DNA of 64,000 nt from Nocardioides aurantiacus (GTDB taxonomy: Bacteria > Actinomycetota > Actinomycetes > Propionibacteriales > Nocardioidaceae): contig NZ_RKHO01000001.1 in NCBI RefSeq assembly GCF_003752505.1, positions 3,038,001 to 3,102,000 on the forward strand. The letters run 5' to 3'. This document shows positions 42,425-51,200 of the stretch, one piece after another. Under the pieces are notes generated by a model that was given only the letters and a program-made list of their open reading frames with translations, had not been told where the DNA came from and ran no database searches. Numbering within the stretch: position 1 is the stretch's first letter; each line of letters opens with the position of its first letter. Position numbers and translations under genes: made by a program.

Positions 42425-44407
42425 TCAGCCGACGAGCCGGACGATCGTGTCCTCGACCGCCGCGTCGTAGCTGACGGTCTCGTCGGTCTCCGTCGTCGGC
42501 ACGGCGGCCGGGTTGAAGGTGAAGACGTGCAGCACCTTGACCGAGTTGCCGTTGATCTCGAGGCCGTTGACGTGGCCCGAGGCGTCGTTGGGGCCTGCGG
42601 TCACCGTCTCCTCCGTGACGAATCCCGGCACGAAGCCGCGGATCGGCTGGTAGCCCTTCTGGGCCCGGTCGTTGGGGTAGACGACCGGGAGGTAGACGAA
42701 GCGGGGCGAGCGCTTGATGGACTCGTCGAGCATCGCGTCGGTCACCCCGGTGTCGGAGGCGATGTCGGCCAGCGTGGTGGAGCCCCGCAGGAAGCACCGG
42801 AGCGAGTCGTTGTTGACGAGCCTGCCGCCCACCGTCAGGTTGCTCCGACCGGCGCAGGTGGTGGTGCCGTTGGCCGCGTCGAGCCGACCGCGGAGGGTGT
42901 CGACGCCCGCGACCAGGCCGTCGTAGGTCTTGGGCCCGTCGTTGCCGGTGTCGCCGCGGATGCAGTTGGCGCCGTCGCCGGCGGCACCGCCCTGCGTGTC
43001 CAGCCTCGCACCGGGAAGCGTCGAGGCACCGGAGCCGCAGTCCTTGGTCTCGGCGAGCGTCGGCGGGAACGTGTAGGTGCGCAGCTGGTGGTCCAGGCCC
43101 GCCGCGACGTTGCGGGCGAAGGCCCTCTGCGCGTTGCTCTCGTCGGCCCGCGGGCTCTCCAGCTGGCCGAAGTTGCCGCGGTCCTGGCCCACGCAGCCGT
43201 TGTCGACGCTGGCCGGGGTGGTGGTCGTCGCCGTCGGGGCGGGGGTGGTGGTGACGGTGGCACTCGCGGTGGGCGAGCTGGACGTGGTCACCGAAGGCGT
43301 GGGGGTCGGCGTGGGGATCGCGGTGGGCGTCGGGCTGCTGGTGACGGGCGGCGTCCCGGTGACCCGGATCACCAGGCTGTTGGCCGAGTAGGCGAACTGG
43401 CCGTTGTCCTTGGCGGCCACGGCGAAGAGGTACCAGTCGCCGGTCGTGCCGGTCACGTCGTTGGGCCCGAGCTGGATGGCCGGCAGGGCGCCGTCGCCGT
43501 CGGTCTGGGCGGAGAAGTCGACGTACCTCGTGCCGTCGGGGGCGAAGGCCCGCAGCGACACCTTCTTGTACTGCGGGGGCACCCCGGTCACGGAGTAGCC
43601 GCTCAGCGTCCTGACGCTGCCGGCCACGACGGTGTTCAACGCGGTGCCGCCGACCCGGTGGTCCGCCGTCGGTTCCGGTGTCGGGGCGGCTGCGGGGGCA
43701 CCCACCAGGTCGGGCGCGACCGCGCCACGCGGGAGGGTCCAGGCCGAGGACGGGGCCGGTCCGCCGTGGCCGTTGGTGGTGTCGGCGTGGGTGGGCCCGT
43801 AGCCGCAGCCGCTGGGCAGCCAGAACGGCAGCATGTCCTCCTTGCGGGGCAGGGACGTCCGGATCTCCACCGTCGCCCGTCGCTGCACCGTCGTCGAGCC
43901 GTCGACGTCCTCGAAGACGGTCGCGAAGCCGAAGCCCACGCGTGCCGCGGGGGCCACGACCGTCATCACCGGGCAGGGGCCGTCGGCCTCCAGGCACTCG
44001 GGCGTGCCCGCCGTGGCGTGGGCGCGGGTCTTGTAGAAGTGCAGGTCGCCGTTGCGCGGGTCGCCGTCGAGGAGGTCCGCCTCGACCTGGGACACGACCC
44101 CCGTGTCGAGGCTCCCGGGCGTGGCGTCGGCGTCGAAGGCGTGCTCCTGACCCACGGTCCCGTTCCTGACCAGGTACTCCGCCACCTGCCGTGCGACGTC
44201 GGCCTTCGTGTGGCCGGCGCGTGGCCCCATGGGCAGGGACGCACCGGCCGACACGGCCGACAGGTCGACCTGCTTCTGCACCGTGCGACCACGCGCCCAG
44301 GCGTTGCCCAGGTCGACGACCAGACCGGCCATCATGAAGAGCAGCAGGGCCAGGACGCCGACGACGATGGCGGTGGCGCCGGACTCGTCACGGCTTCGCA
44401 CGGACAC
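42425..44407 (-). CDS. TadG-like pilus/secretion protein with Ser/Thr/Pro linker
   Basis: About 660 residues. The N-terminus has the Flp-pilus TadG-type anchor (DESGATAIVVGVLALLLFMM), then a long extracellular part. A low-complexity T/P/S linker (PTPTAIPTPTPTPSVTTSS) falls near residue 365, dividing two Cys-containing globular regions. The start is uncertain: GTG 44407, 44401 and 44455 are in frame; 44407 is used because it gives a short head before the helix and a 20-base overlap with tadE. No tadA, B, C or flp gene is in this window, so secretion would depend on genes elsewhere. Confidence 0.75.
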   Translation of the reverse strand: MSVRSRDESGATAIVVGVLALLLFMMAGLVVDLGNAWARGRTVQKQVDLSAVSAGASLPMGPRAGHTKADVARQVAEYLVRNGTVGQEHAFDADATPGSLDTGVVSQVEADLLDGDPRNGDLHFYKTRAHATAGTPECLEADGPCPVMTVVAPAARVGFGFATVFEDVDGSTTVQRRATVEIRTSLPRKEDMLPFWLPSGCGYGPTHADTTNGHGGPAPSSAWTLPRGAVAPDLVGAPAAAPTPEPTADHRVGGTALNTVVAGSVRTLSGYSVTGVPPQYKKVSLRAFAPDGTRYVDFSAQTDGDGALPAIQLGPNDVTGTTGDWYLFAVAAKDNGQFAYSANSLVIRVTGTPPVTSSPTPTAIPTPTPTPSVTTSSSPTASATVTTTPAPTATTTTPASVDNGCVGQDRGNFGQLESPRADESNAQRAFARNVAAGLDHQLRTYTFPPTLAETKDCGSGASTLPGARLDTQGGAAGDGANCIRGDTGNDGPKTYDGLVAGVDTLRGRLDAANGTTTCAGRSNLTVGGRLVNNDSLRCFLRGSTTLADIASDTGVTDAMLDESIKRSPRFVYLPVVYPNDRAQKGYQPIRGFVPGFVTEETVTAGPNDASGHVNGLEINGNSVKVLHVFTFNPAAVPTTETDETVSYDAAVEDTIVRLVG

Positions 44408-44846
44408 ATCCCGAGTAGCTGGCGGCGGGGGCGAAGTCGACACGGGCGCTCGCACGCGAGGTCACCTTGCCGTCGTCGATGAAGGGCACGTAGGGCAGGT
44501 TGAGGTCGTAGCTGCGGAACTCGACCGTGACCGTCACGGTGCTGCCCACCGACCCGACCGCGCCCGTGCCGACGTAGTCGCGCGTCACGTAGACCTCGGT
44601 CGGGTCCGAGCTGATCGACCCCAGGCTGTCGGCCACCTGCGTCCGGAAGTCGCCGCAGGAGGCAGCCGAGCCCACCGACGCCAGCCGGGCGGCGTACCGC
44701 GCGGTGTCCGCCCCGCCCTGCATCGACCAGAAGTAGAAGCCGTACTGCATGATCCCGAACACGATGGCCAGCAGCGGCAGCATGATGAAGGCGAACTCCA
44801 CCGCCGCCGCGCCGTGCTCGCCGCGTGGGCGTCGGGTCCGGTCCAC
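44388..44846 (-). CDS. TadE-like pseudopilin
   Basis: A 152-residue minor pilin-like protein. The cleavage/helix motif is GEHGAAAVEFAFIMLPLLAI followed by VFGIMQYGF, the typical TadE pattern (Gly before the cut, Glu at +5). Two Cys residues (AASCGD and YSGCVR) may form a disulfide in the exported domain. The GTG start is preceded by a GGAG. Upstream, TGGCTCCGC at 44848-44856 pairs with GCGGAGCCA at 44884-44892, and a TATTCT -10-like box follows. Overlaps tadG, so they are likely made together. Confidence 0.82.
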   Translation of the reverse strand: MDRTRRPRGEHGAAAVEFAFIMLPLLAIVFGIMQYGFYFWSMQGGADTARYAARLASVGSAASCGDFRTQVADSLGSISSDPTEVYVTRDYVGTGAVGSVGSTVTVTVEFRSYDLNLPYVPFIDDGKVTSRASARVDFAPAASYSGCVRAKP

Positions 44847-44960
44847 CTGGCTCCGCCTCGTCTCCTGGGGCAGGCGGGGGCCTGCGGAGCCAGAATAGGG
44901 CGGCTTATGCCCGTTTCGAGGGGTTTTGGAAGGAGGGTGGGTGCTGGTGCAGTCCAGTCC

Positions 44961-45272
44961 TCAGACCTTGGGGGGCTCGATCTCGCTGTGGCTGATCTCC
45001 TCGACGTTGACATCCTTGAAGGTCAGCACCTTGACGTTCTTGGCCAGTCGGCGGGCGGGGCGGTACATGTCCCAGACCCAGGCGTCGGTCAGCGTCACCT
45101 CGAAGAACACGTCGCCGGCCTCGGTGCGGGCCTTCACGTCGACCTGGTTGCACAGGTAGAAGCGCCGGTCGGTCTCCACGACGTACTTGAAGATGCCCAC
45201 CACGTCGCGGTACTCGCGGTAGAGGGTGAGCTCCATCTCGGTCTCGTACTTCTCGAGATCCTCGGCGCTCAT
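44961..45272 (-). CDS. DUF2469 family protein
   Basis: A 103-residue, very conserved actinobacterial protein of unknown function: EDLEKYETEMELTLYREYRD, then VVGIFKYVVETDRRFYLCNQ. It nearly always lies between rnhB and yraN, as here. GCAGGAGG precedes the ATG, and the ATG overlaps the rnhB stop as ATGA. No catalytic motif is evident; an acidic N-terminal helix and a beta-rich C-terminus are likely. The 114-base gap downstream leads to tadE. Confidence 0.9.
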   Translation of the reverse strand: MSAEDLEKYETEMELTLYREYRDVVGIFKYVVETDRRFYLCNQVDVKARTEAGDVFFEVTLTDAWVWDMYRPARRLAKNVKVLTFKDVNVEEISHSEIEPPKV

Positions 45273-46027
45273 CGCACTGCCTCCTGCAGGTCGTGACGGG
45301 TGGGTCGGGGTCCGGTCGCGGAGCCGTCGTCGACCTCGAACAGCTGCGGCTCCAGCGTGAGCGGTGGTGCGTCGACGATCCCGGCGGCGCGCCGTACGTT
45401 GACGAAGCGCATCCGGTGCACCGCACTGGGACCGTGCTCGGTGAGCGCGGCGGCGTGCTCGTCGGTGATGTAGCCCTTGTGCGTGGCGAAGTCGTACGCC
45501 GGGTGGTGCTCGTGCAGCTCGGCCATGATGCGGTCCCGGGTCACCTTGGCGATGACCGAGGCCGCCGAGATGCACGCGGCGACCCGGTCACCCTTCCACA
45601 TCGCCAGGCCCGGCACCTCGAGCCCGTCCACGGGGAACCCGTCGGTCAGGACGTACGCCGGACGCGTGGTCAGCCTGGCCAGGGCACGGCGCAACGCCTC
45701 GACGTTGGCGACGTGCATGCCGAGCCGGTCGCACTCCCCCGGCGGCACGACGACCACGGACCACGCCGTCGCCCGCCGCACCACCTGCGCGTAGCACCGC
45801 TCGCGCGCCCGGGCGGTGAGCAGCTTGGAGTCGGCCAGCTCCGGGACGATGCCGGCCCGTCCCTCGGGCAGGATCGCCGCGGCGGCGACCAGCGGCCCGG
45901 CGCACGCCCCGCGACCGGCCTCGTCGACCCCGGCGACGGGCGCGAGCCCGACCCGGCGCAGCGCGCGCTCGTAGCCGTAGAGACCGGCGTCGCGCCGGAC
46001 GGTGGCACCGCGGGGCAGGGTCGTCAC
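45269..46027 (-). CDS. rnhB: Ribonuclease HII
   Basis: A 252-residue enzyme that removes ribonucleotides from DNA-RNA hybrids. Active-site acids are D and E in GVDEAGRGACAGPLVAAA, D in YVLTDGFPV and D in AKVTRDRIM; the C-terminal YDFATHKGYITDEH motif is present. There is an extra C-terminal tail of about 35 residues. GTG 46027 follows the lepB stop by eight bases. It overlaps the DUF2469 gene by ATGA. Confidence 0.94.
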   Translation of the reverse strand: MTTLPRGATVRRDAGLYGYERALRRVGLAPVAGVDEAGRGACAGPLVAAAAILPEGRAGIVPELADSKLLTARARERCYAQVVRRATAWSVVVVPPGECDRLGMHVANVEALRRALARLTTRPAYVLTDGFPVDGLEVPGLAMWKGDRVAACISAASVIAKVTRDRIMAELHEHHPAYDFATHKGYITDEHAAALTEHGPSAVHRMRFVNVRRAAGIVDAPPLTLEPQLFEVDDGSATGPRPTRHDLQEAVR

Positions 46028-46035
46028 CGCACGCC

Positions 46036-46776
46036 TCAGGAGGTGCCCGACCGTCGGTCGGGCACGTCGGCGAAGGTGGCGGGGCGGTGGACGAGCTCGG
46101 CGCGGTCCCAGGGCCAGATCAGCGAGAACACCTTGCCCACGACGAGGTCCTGGTCGACGAAGCCACCGCCGGGACCGCCCATGTGGCCGCGGCTGTCGTA
46201 GGACGCGCCACGGTTGTCGCCCATCATCCACAGGTGCCCGTCCGGCACCGTCTTGTCGAAGGTGATGTCGGAGGGGGCCGTGCCCTCGGGCAGGTAGGCC
46301 TTCTCGTCCAGCGCCTGGTCGTTGACGGTGATGCGACCCCGGTCGTCGCAGCACACGATGTGGTCACCGCCCACGGCCATCACCCGCTTCACGAGGTGAC
46401 CGCCCGCGGGGTAGAGGCCGACGCGCTCCAGGGCCTTGCTGACCGGACTGGTGGGGCCGGCGGAGTCGGCCGGGTCGAGCCAGCCGCCGGGATCGGCGAA
46501 GACGACGATGTCGCCCCGCTCGGGGGTGCCCGAGCCCCAGTAGGAGACCTTCTGGACCAGGATCCGGTCGTTCTCCACGAACTGCGGGACCATCGACGGC
46601 GAGGGGATGTAGAACGCCTGCAGGAACAGCGTCTTGATCACGATGGCCAGCACGAGCGCCAGCCCGAGCAGCAGCACGCTCTCCTGCCACAGCGGCATCG
46701 GCTTGCGGGACCGCGACGACCGCCGGCGACCTCCCGGGCTCTCGGGCGCCGGGGCCGCCTCGTCCACGTTGGTCAC
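46036..46776 (-). CDS. lepB: Signal peptidase I
   Basis: A 246-residue membrane-anchored Ser/Lys protease that removes Sec and Tat signal peptides. A basic cytoplasmic head (GGRRRSSRSRKP) is followed by one transmembrane helix, then catalytic S61 in IPSPSM, the catalytic Lys in LVKRVMAVGGD, and the box E motif GDNRGASYDSR. An unusual CC pair occurs in the insert IVCCDDRGR. GTG 46776 is the chosen start. It processes, among others, the secreted proteins predicted in this window. It is followed directly by rnhB. Confidence 0.93.
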   Translation of the reverse strand: MTNVDEAAPAPESPGGRRRSSRSRKPMPLWQESVLLLGLALVLAIVIKTLFLQAFYIPSPSMVPQFVENDRILVQKVSYWGSGTPERGDIVVFADPGGWLDPADSAGPTSPVSKALERVGLYPAGGHLVKRVMAVGGDHIVCCDDRGRITVNDQALDEKAYLPEGTAPSDITFDKTVPDGHLWMMGDNRGASYDSRGHMGGPGGGFVDQDLVVGKVFSLIWPWDRAELVHRPATFADVPDRRSGTS

Positions 46777-46847
46777 CTTCGGGAGCCTAACCGTCGGGGA
46801 GCAAGCGGCGGGGCGTCGCGCCTGCTCCGGTCGTCGTCCGGACGCAC

Positions 46848-46877
46848 CACCGGCCGGCCACGAGGGGCCGGCCGGTG
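46848..46877 (-). terminator. Terminator after rplS
   Basis: A perfect 12-bp stem (CACCGGCCGGCC with GGCCGGCCGGTG) around a six-base loop, 14 bases past the rplS stop. No T-run. It isolates rplS from lepB. Confidence 0.75.
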
Positions 46878-46891
46878 ATGTCGCGCGCGGG

Positions 46892-47242
46892 TCAGGACTC
46901 GCGACGCTCCTTGATCTTGGCGGCCTTGCCGCGGAGGTTGCGCAGGTAGTAGAGCTTGGCGCGACGGACGTCACCGCGGGTCACGATCTCGATCTTCTCG
47001 AAGATCGGGGAGTGCAGCGGGAAGGTGCGCTCGACGCCGACACCGAAGGAGACCTTGCGGACGGTGAAGGTGCGGCCGATGCCGGAACCCTGCACCTTGA
47101 TCACGACGCCCTGGAAGACCTGCACGCGCGCGCGGTTGCCCTCGACGATGTTGACGTGCACCTTGATGGTGTCGCCGGCCCGGAAGGCGGGGACGTCGTC
47201 GCGCTTGACGGCGCTGCTGAGCGTGTCGATGACGTTGGTCAT
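46892..47242 (-). CDS. rplS: 50S ribosomal protein L19
   Basis: A 116-residue protein at the 30S-50S interface: [54 protein letters not shown] and the basic end [20 protein letters not shown]. Standard length. GAGGAG precedes the ATG. Monocistronic: it has its own promoter and leader upstream and a strong terminator downstream. Confidence 0.97.
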   Translation of the reverse strand: MTNVIDTLSSAVKRDDVPAFRAGDTIKVHVNIVEGNRARVQVFQGVVIKVQGSGIGRTFTVRKVSFGVGVERTFPLHSPIFEKIEIVTRGDVRRAKLYYLRNLRGKAAKIKERRES

Positions 47243-47258
47243 GTGTGTCTCCTCGTGA

Positions 47259-47340
47259 CTGCCACAGGTCACCCACGGATAGGTGTCTCGAATGAATGGT
47301 CGACCCGTCGTACGCCGATCCGGTCGTCCCCCTGTGGCAG
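47259..47340 (-). promoter_or_regulatory. Long-range stem in the rplS leader
   Basis: CTGCCACAGG at 47259-47268 and its exact complement CCTGTGGCAG at 47331-47340 can pair across 62 bases. On the mRNA the downstream arm ends only a few bases before the GAGGAG of rplS, so folding could affect ribosome access. No coding sequence is evident in this 201-base gap. Confidence 0.45.
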
Positions 47341-47368
47341 GTGACCGTGGCAGCCGGGCCAACGGGAG

Positions 47369-47374
47369 ATTCTG
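47369..47374 (-). promoter_or_regulatory. -10 box CAGAAT of rplS (GTGGCAGAATC motif)
   Basis: The minus strand reads GTGGCAGAATC with TTCGTC 18 bases upstream. The same GTGGCAGAATC occurs upstream of rpsP, so this looks like a shared ribosomal-protein promoter. Confidence 0.5.
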
Positions 47375-47443
47375 CCACGCGGGGCGGCGTACGACGAAAT
47401 CAGCGGACACCCACCGTCCGCGCGACCTGGTAGATCCTCTTCC

Positions 47444-48523
47444 ATGGAGCTGACCCGCGAGCAGGTGCTGCGCCACCGCGTCCACGTGCAGCAGCTGGAC
47501 CGCCCCGGGACGCATTCCGACGCCGCCGTCCTCGACCTCGGCGTGCAGGACACCGGGACCGACGGGGCGGGCTGGGCGCTGGCCCTGCGGGGCTGCGAGC
47601 CCGACCCGGCGGCCCTGGTCACGGCCTGGACGCTGCGGGGCGCTCCCCACGTCCACCGTCGCGCCCAGGTCGCCGAGGTGGCCACGGCCGTGGCGCCCTG
47701 GTCCGAGGCCGACGCCGGCAAGCGCATCTTCGACGCGGCCCGGCCGCTGCGTGCCGCGGGCCTCGAGGTCCGCGGGGCCCTGGCCCGCGTCGCCGAGGAG
47801 ATGGCCGACGTGGTGCAGCAGCCGACGGTCAAGGGCGCGCTGTCGGCCGAGCTCGGCCGACGGCTGCCGCCGCCCTACCTGCGCTGGTGCCGGCCGTGCG
47901 ACGCCGAGCACGTCCACGAGCAGACCTTCCGGCTGGCCGCGCTCCAGGCGGGCCTCGAGCTGCGGCCGGGCACCTCGCCCCCGGTCCTCGAGCCGGTGCC
48001 CGGCTGGTCGGGGCCGGCGGACGACCCCGACCCGGCGCTCGACCCCGTCCGGGCCGCCCTGCACCTGCTCGGCCCGACCACCCCGCAGCTCGTGGCGGCC
48101 TACGTCGACGCCCCCGTCGCCGAGGTGCGCCGGCGGTGGCCGGGGGACGTGGTCGAGGTGTCGGTGGCCGGGGAGCGCCGCTGGGCGCTGGAGGCCGACC
48201 GCGACGCGCTCGCCGACCCGCCGTCGGGCGGCGCCGTGCGCCTGCTCGCGCCGTTCGACCTCCACCTCCAGGCCCGCGACCGCGACCTGCTCGTGCCCGA
48301 CGAGGCGGTACGCAAGGACGTGTGGCGCACCCTCGGCCGCCCCGGCGCGGTCCTCGTGGGCCACGAGCTGCAGGGCAGCTGGCGGCCGCGTGCGAGCGGC
48401 GGCGTGCTGCGGCTGCTCGTGGAGGAGTGGGCGCCCCTGCCCGACCGGACCGACCTCGCCGAGCAGGCCGAGCGGCTGGCGGCGCACCGCGGGCTCCGGT
48501 TCGGCGGGTTCGTGGACCGCTAG
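47444..48523 (+). CDS. Winged-helix DNA-binding domain protein (HTH_42, AlkX/AlkZ-like)
   Basis: A 359-residue protein of the HTH_42 superfamily, built from tandem winged-helix domains and related to the DNA glycosylases AlkZ/AlkX (YcaQ) that unhook interstrand crosslinks. Features are [19 protein letters not shown] at the N-terminus, [10 protein letters not shown], and a C-terminal [17 protein letters not shown]. The Gln-Asp pair (QD) in the first motif resembles the family active-site region, but glycosylase activity is unproven. ATG 47444 has TAGATC seven bases upstream. Its end overlaps trmD by four bases. Confidence 0.78.
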   Translation: MELTREQVLRHRVHVQQLDRPGTHSDAAVLDLGVQDTGTDGAGWALALRGCEPDPAALVTAWTLRGAPHVHRRAQVAEVATAVAPWSEADAGKRIFDAARPLRAAGLEVRGALARVAEEMADVVQQPTVKGALSAELGRRLPPPYLRWCRPCDAEHVHEQTFRLAALQAGLELRPGTSPPVLEPVPGWSGPADDPDPALDPVRAALHLLGPTTPQLVAAYVDAPVAEVRRRWPGDVVEVSVAGERRWALEADRDALADPPSGGAVRLLAPFDLHLQARDRDLLVPDEAVRKDVWRTLGRPGAVLVGHELQGSWRPRASGGVLRLLVEEWAPLPDRTDLAEQAERLAAHRGLRFGGFVDR

Positions 48524-49704
48524 TGCGGCTGTGCCGGTCGGGCGCGGCGGCGCTTGCCGAGGACGACGGCCCCGGGAGGCGCCGTCGCGTCGGGCACCAG
48601 GCGGTAGCCCGCCTTGCGGTACATCGCCAGGTTGCGGGTGCTCCCGGCGCCGGTGAAGAGCACGAGCTCCCTCGCCGCGTCCGGCGCGGCGTCCTCGATC
48701 GCCGCCAGCAGCACCCGACCGAGACCACGCCCCTGCAGGTCGGGCGCCACCATCAGCCGACCGACGTCCCAGGTGGTGCCCCCGACCAGCCGGCCGCGCA
48801 CCGCGGCCACCAGCCGGCCGCCGCTGCGCACCACCAGGGTCGTCCACTCCCCCAGCCACGCCACCACGTCGTCGAGGTCCTCGTGCAGCGCCGGGATGCG
48901 GGTCCCGGGGTTGGCGAGCTGCTCCTGCACCCAGCACGCGCGCTGCAGCGTGAACAGCTCTCCGGCGTCGCCCACGGTGGCGGCCCGCAGCAGGCCGTCC
49001 AGGTCGGCGGCCCCCAGGGCCTGCGCGGGGTGGGCCAGGTCCGGTCGGCGCTCGGCGGTGCGGCGTACGGACTGGTCGTGGCGCCACGCGGCGATCCGCG
49101 CGTGGTCGCCGGAGAGCAGCACCTCGGGCACGTCGTGGCCGCGCCAGGAGGCGGGCTTGGTGTAGACGGGGTACTCCAGCAGGCCGTCGGCGTGCGACTC
49201 CTCGGCGAGCGAGTCGGCGTTGCCCATGAACCCCGGCAGCAGCCGCACGACGGCCTCGACCACGACCAGCGCCGCGACCTCGCCCCCGTTGAGGACGTAG
49301 TCGCCGACGGAGAGCTCGAGGACCTCGAGCCGGCCGGAGGCGTCGTCGACCACCCGCTGGTCGATGCCCTCGTAGCGGCCGCAGGCCACCACCAGGTGCT
49401 CGCGCGTCGCGAGGTCCGCGGCCACGGCCTGGGTGAAGGGCCGACCGGACGGGGTGGGCACGACGAGCGTGGCGCCGTCAGGGGCCACCGCGTCGAGCGC
49501 CTCGCCCCAGGGGCCGGGCTTCATCACCATGCCGGCGCCGCCGCCGTAGGGGGTGTCGTCGACGGTGCGGTGCCGGTCGTGGGTCCAGGTGCGGAGGTCG
49601 TGGACGTGCAGGTCGAGCAGCCCCGCGCGCCGGGCCCGACCCGGGAGCGAGAGGTCCAGGGCGTCGAGGTAGGCGGGGAAGATCGAGACGACGTCGACGC
49701 GCAC
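48520..49704 (-). CDS. trmD: TrmD-GNAT fusion: tRNA (m1G37) methyltransferase plus acetyltransferase domain
   Basis: 394 residues. Residues 1 to about 230 are TrmD, which methylates G37 of tRNAs: [45 protein letters not shown] and [13 protein letters not shown] (trefoil knot). From about 245 a complete GNAT domain follows: [20 protein letters not shown] (acetyl-CoA site) and [15 protein letters not shown]. TrmD alone is normally about 230-250 residues. The junction is in frame with no stop, so a single bifunctional polypeptide is predicted. GTG start two bases after the rimM stop. The acceptor of the GNAT part is unknown. Confidence 0.9.
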   Translation of the reverse strand: MRVDVVSIFPAYLDALDLSLPGRARRAGLLDLHVHDLRTWTHDRHRTVDDTPYGGGAGMVMKPGPWGEALDAVAPDGATLVVPTPSGRPFTQAVAADLATREHLVVACGRYEGIDQRVVDDASGRLEVLELSVGDYVLNGGEVAALVVVEAVVRLLPGFMGNADSLAEESHADGLLEYPVYTKPASWRGHDVPEVLLSGDHARIAAWRHDQSVRRTAERRPDLAHPAQALGAADLDGLLRAATVGDAGELFTLQRACWVQEQLANPGTRIPALHEDLDDVVAWLGEWTTLVVRSGGRLVAAVRGRLVGGTTWDVGRLMVAPDLQGRGLGRVLLAAIEDAAPDAARELVLFTGAGSTRNLAMYRKAGYRLVPDATAPPGAVVLGKRRRARPAQPH

Positions 49705-49706
49705 GC

Positions 49707-50258
49707 CTACTCCAGGTCCAGCAGGCCGGGGGCGTCGTCGAGCACGAGCAGGCCCCCGTCGAGGTCCACCTCGGGCACGAGCGCGGCCACGAAGGGGAAC
49801 AGCATCTCGCCGCGGTCGGTGCCGATGACCAGCAGGTCCTGGGCGCCGTGGTGCTCCACGCGCAGCAGCTCACCGACGGCCGCGCCGTCGGTGGTGACGA
49901 CCCGCAGGCCGACCAGCTGGTGGTCGTAGAACTCCTCGGGGTCGGCCGGGCTCTCGGCGGGGTCGACCAGGACCCGGAGCTCGGTGCCGCGCGCCGCCTC
50001 GGCGGCGGTCCGGTCCGCGAGCTCCTCGAAGCGGACCAGCAGCCGGCCGGAGTGCATCCGCGAGCTCGCCACGGTCAGCCGTCCGGTGGGCGTGCGGAGC
50101 GAGGCGCCGTCGGCGAAGCGCCGCTCGGGCTCGTCGGTGCGGACGTCCACGGCGACGTCGCCCCGGATGCCGTGGGCGCGGCCCACGCGACCGACGACGA
50201 CCCAGTCACCGGTCGAGCCGCCCTCGCCGGCCGAGCCCGTCGAACCTGTCGAGACCAC
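49707..50258 (-). CDS. rimM: Ribosome maturation factor RimM
   Basis: A 183-residue 16S processing factor that works on the 30S head with S19. The RimM domain has [19 protein letters not shown], and the PRC-barrel domain [15 protein letters not shown] and [20 protein letters not shown] 50258 is used since AGGAG lies five bases upstream. The first 18 residues ([16 protein letters not shown]) are low in complexity and not part of the fold; their DNA resembles a dispersed repeat (see findings). It is coupled to trmD by a two-base gap. Confidence 0.92.
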   Translation of the reverse strand: MVSTGSTGSAGEGGSTGDWVVVGRVGRAHGIRGDVAVDVRTDEPERRFADGASLRTPTGRLTVASSRMHSGRLLVRFEELADRTAAEAARGTELRVLVDPAESPADPEEFYDHQLVGLRVVTTDGAAVGELLRVEHHGAQDLLVIGTDRGEMLFPFVAALVPEVDLDGGLLVLDDAPGLLDLE

Positions 50259-50280
50259 GCTCACTCCTGTCGTGCACGGC

Positions 50281-50318
50281 GAAGGCACCACCCCGGACAG
50301 GTCCGGGATGGTGCCTTC
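50281..50318 (-). terminator. Near-perfect hairpin between the KH gene and rimM
   Basis: An 18-base arm (50281-50298) pairs with 50301-50318 with a single mismatch and a two-base centre. It starts 10 bases after the KH gene stop and ends 22 bases before the rimM start. It may be a terminator, attenuator or processing/stability element between rpsP-KH and rimM-trmD. Confidence 0.65.
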
Positions 50319-50327
50319 GGGGGTGTC

Positions 50328-50570
50328 CTAGCGCCGACGGTCGACGTCGACGAAGTCGATCCTGGCGCCCTCGCGGCCGGCCAGCGACGACACGACCGTG
50401 CGGAACGCGGTGGCCGTGCGGCCGCCGCGGCCGATCACCTTGCCGAGGTCGTCGGGGTGCACCCGGACCTCGAGGATCGAGCCACGACGCAGCTGCTTGT
50501 CCCGCACGACGACGTCGTCGGGGTGCTCCACGACACCGCGGACGAGGTGCTCGAGGGCGTCGGCCAGCAT
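50328..50570 (-). CDS. khpA: KH-domain RNA-binding protein KhpA
   Basis: An 80-residue single KH domain with the GxxG loop as GKVIGRGGRTATAFR. KhpA proteins bind RNA broadly, and in firmicutes act with KhpB in cell-division control. It lies four bases after rpsP and before rimM, its usual position. The ATG start overlaps nothing. Cytoplasmic. Confidence 0.92.
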   Translation of the reverse strand: MLADALEHLVRGVVEHPDDVVVRDKQLRRGSILEVRVHPDDLGKVIGRGGRTATAFRTVVSSLAGREGARIDFVDVDRRR

Positions 50571-50574
50571 CGGC

Positions 50575-51069
50575 TCAGGCCTCCGACTTCTCGGCGGACT
50601 CCTGCTCGGCGGGAGCCTTGGCGGCCGGGGTCTCCTCAGCCGCGGGGGTCTCCGCGGCGGGGGTCTCCTCGGCCTTGTCGGCCTTCTTCGTGGACTTCTT
50701 GGTCACCGCGGCGCCCTTGGGCTCGTTGGCGGCGTCCTTGAGGGCCTCGTTGAAGAGCTCCTGCTTGTCGCGCTTGGCCTCCTTGACGCGCAGGGTGCCC
50801 TCGGTGCCCGGCAGGCCCTTGAAGCTCTGCCAGTCGCCGGTCACCTTCAGGAGGGCCTCGACGGCCTCGGTCGGCTGCGCGCCGACACCCAGCCAGTACT
50901 GCGCCCGGTCGGAGGTGATCTCGATCAGCGAGGGCTCCTCCTTGGGGTGGTACTTGCCGATCTCCTCGATGACCCGGCCGTCCCGCTTCTTCCGGGCGTC
51001 GACGACGACGACGCGGTAGAACGGCTGACGGATCTTGCCCATGCGCTTGAGGCGAATCTTGACGGCCAC
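50575..51069 (-). CDS. rpsP: 30S ribosomal protein S16 with Lys/Ala/Glu tail
   Basis: 164 residues. The first 80 or so form S16 ([35 protein letters not shown]). The tail of about 70 residues is rich in Lys, Ala, Glu, Pro and Thr ([20 protein letters not shown]), much longer than in E. coli (82 residues). GTG 51069 with AAGGAG upstream is the start; the frame is open upstream but is not coding there. First gene of rpsP-khpA-(hairpin)-rimM-trmD. Confidence 0.94.
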   Translation of the reverse strand: MAVKIRLKRMGKIRQPFYRVVVVDARKKRDGRVIEEIGKYHPKEEPSLIEITSDRAQYWLGVGAQPTEAVEALLKVTGDWQSFKGLPGTEGTLRVKEAKRDKQELFNEALKDAANEPKGAAVTKKSTKKADKAEETPAAETPAAEETPAAKAPAEQESAEKSEA

Positions 51070-51200
51070 GTGTGTGGTGTCTCCTTGACGGTTCGTGTGG
51101 TGGTTGGGTCCTCCTCGACCCCGTGGGGACAGGGCGGTGGGACCCGATGGCGTGCACCGGACGGGTGAGAGGGCCCGGTCGGCGTACGACTCAGCCGGTG

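Noticed and set aside
44847-44897. Standard promoter for tadE/tadG
   Set aside because: TATTCT is a fair -10 but no matching -35 was found at 16-18 bases, so it is mentioned under tadE and not listed separately.
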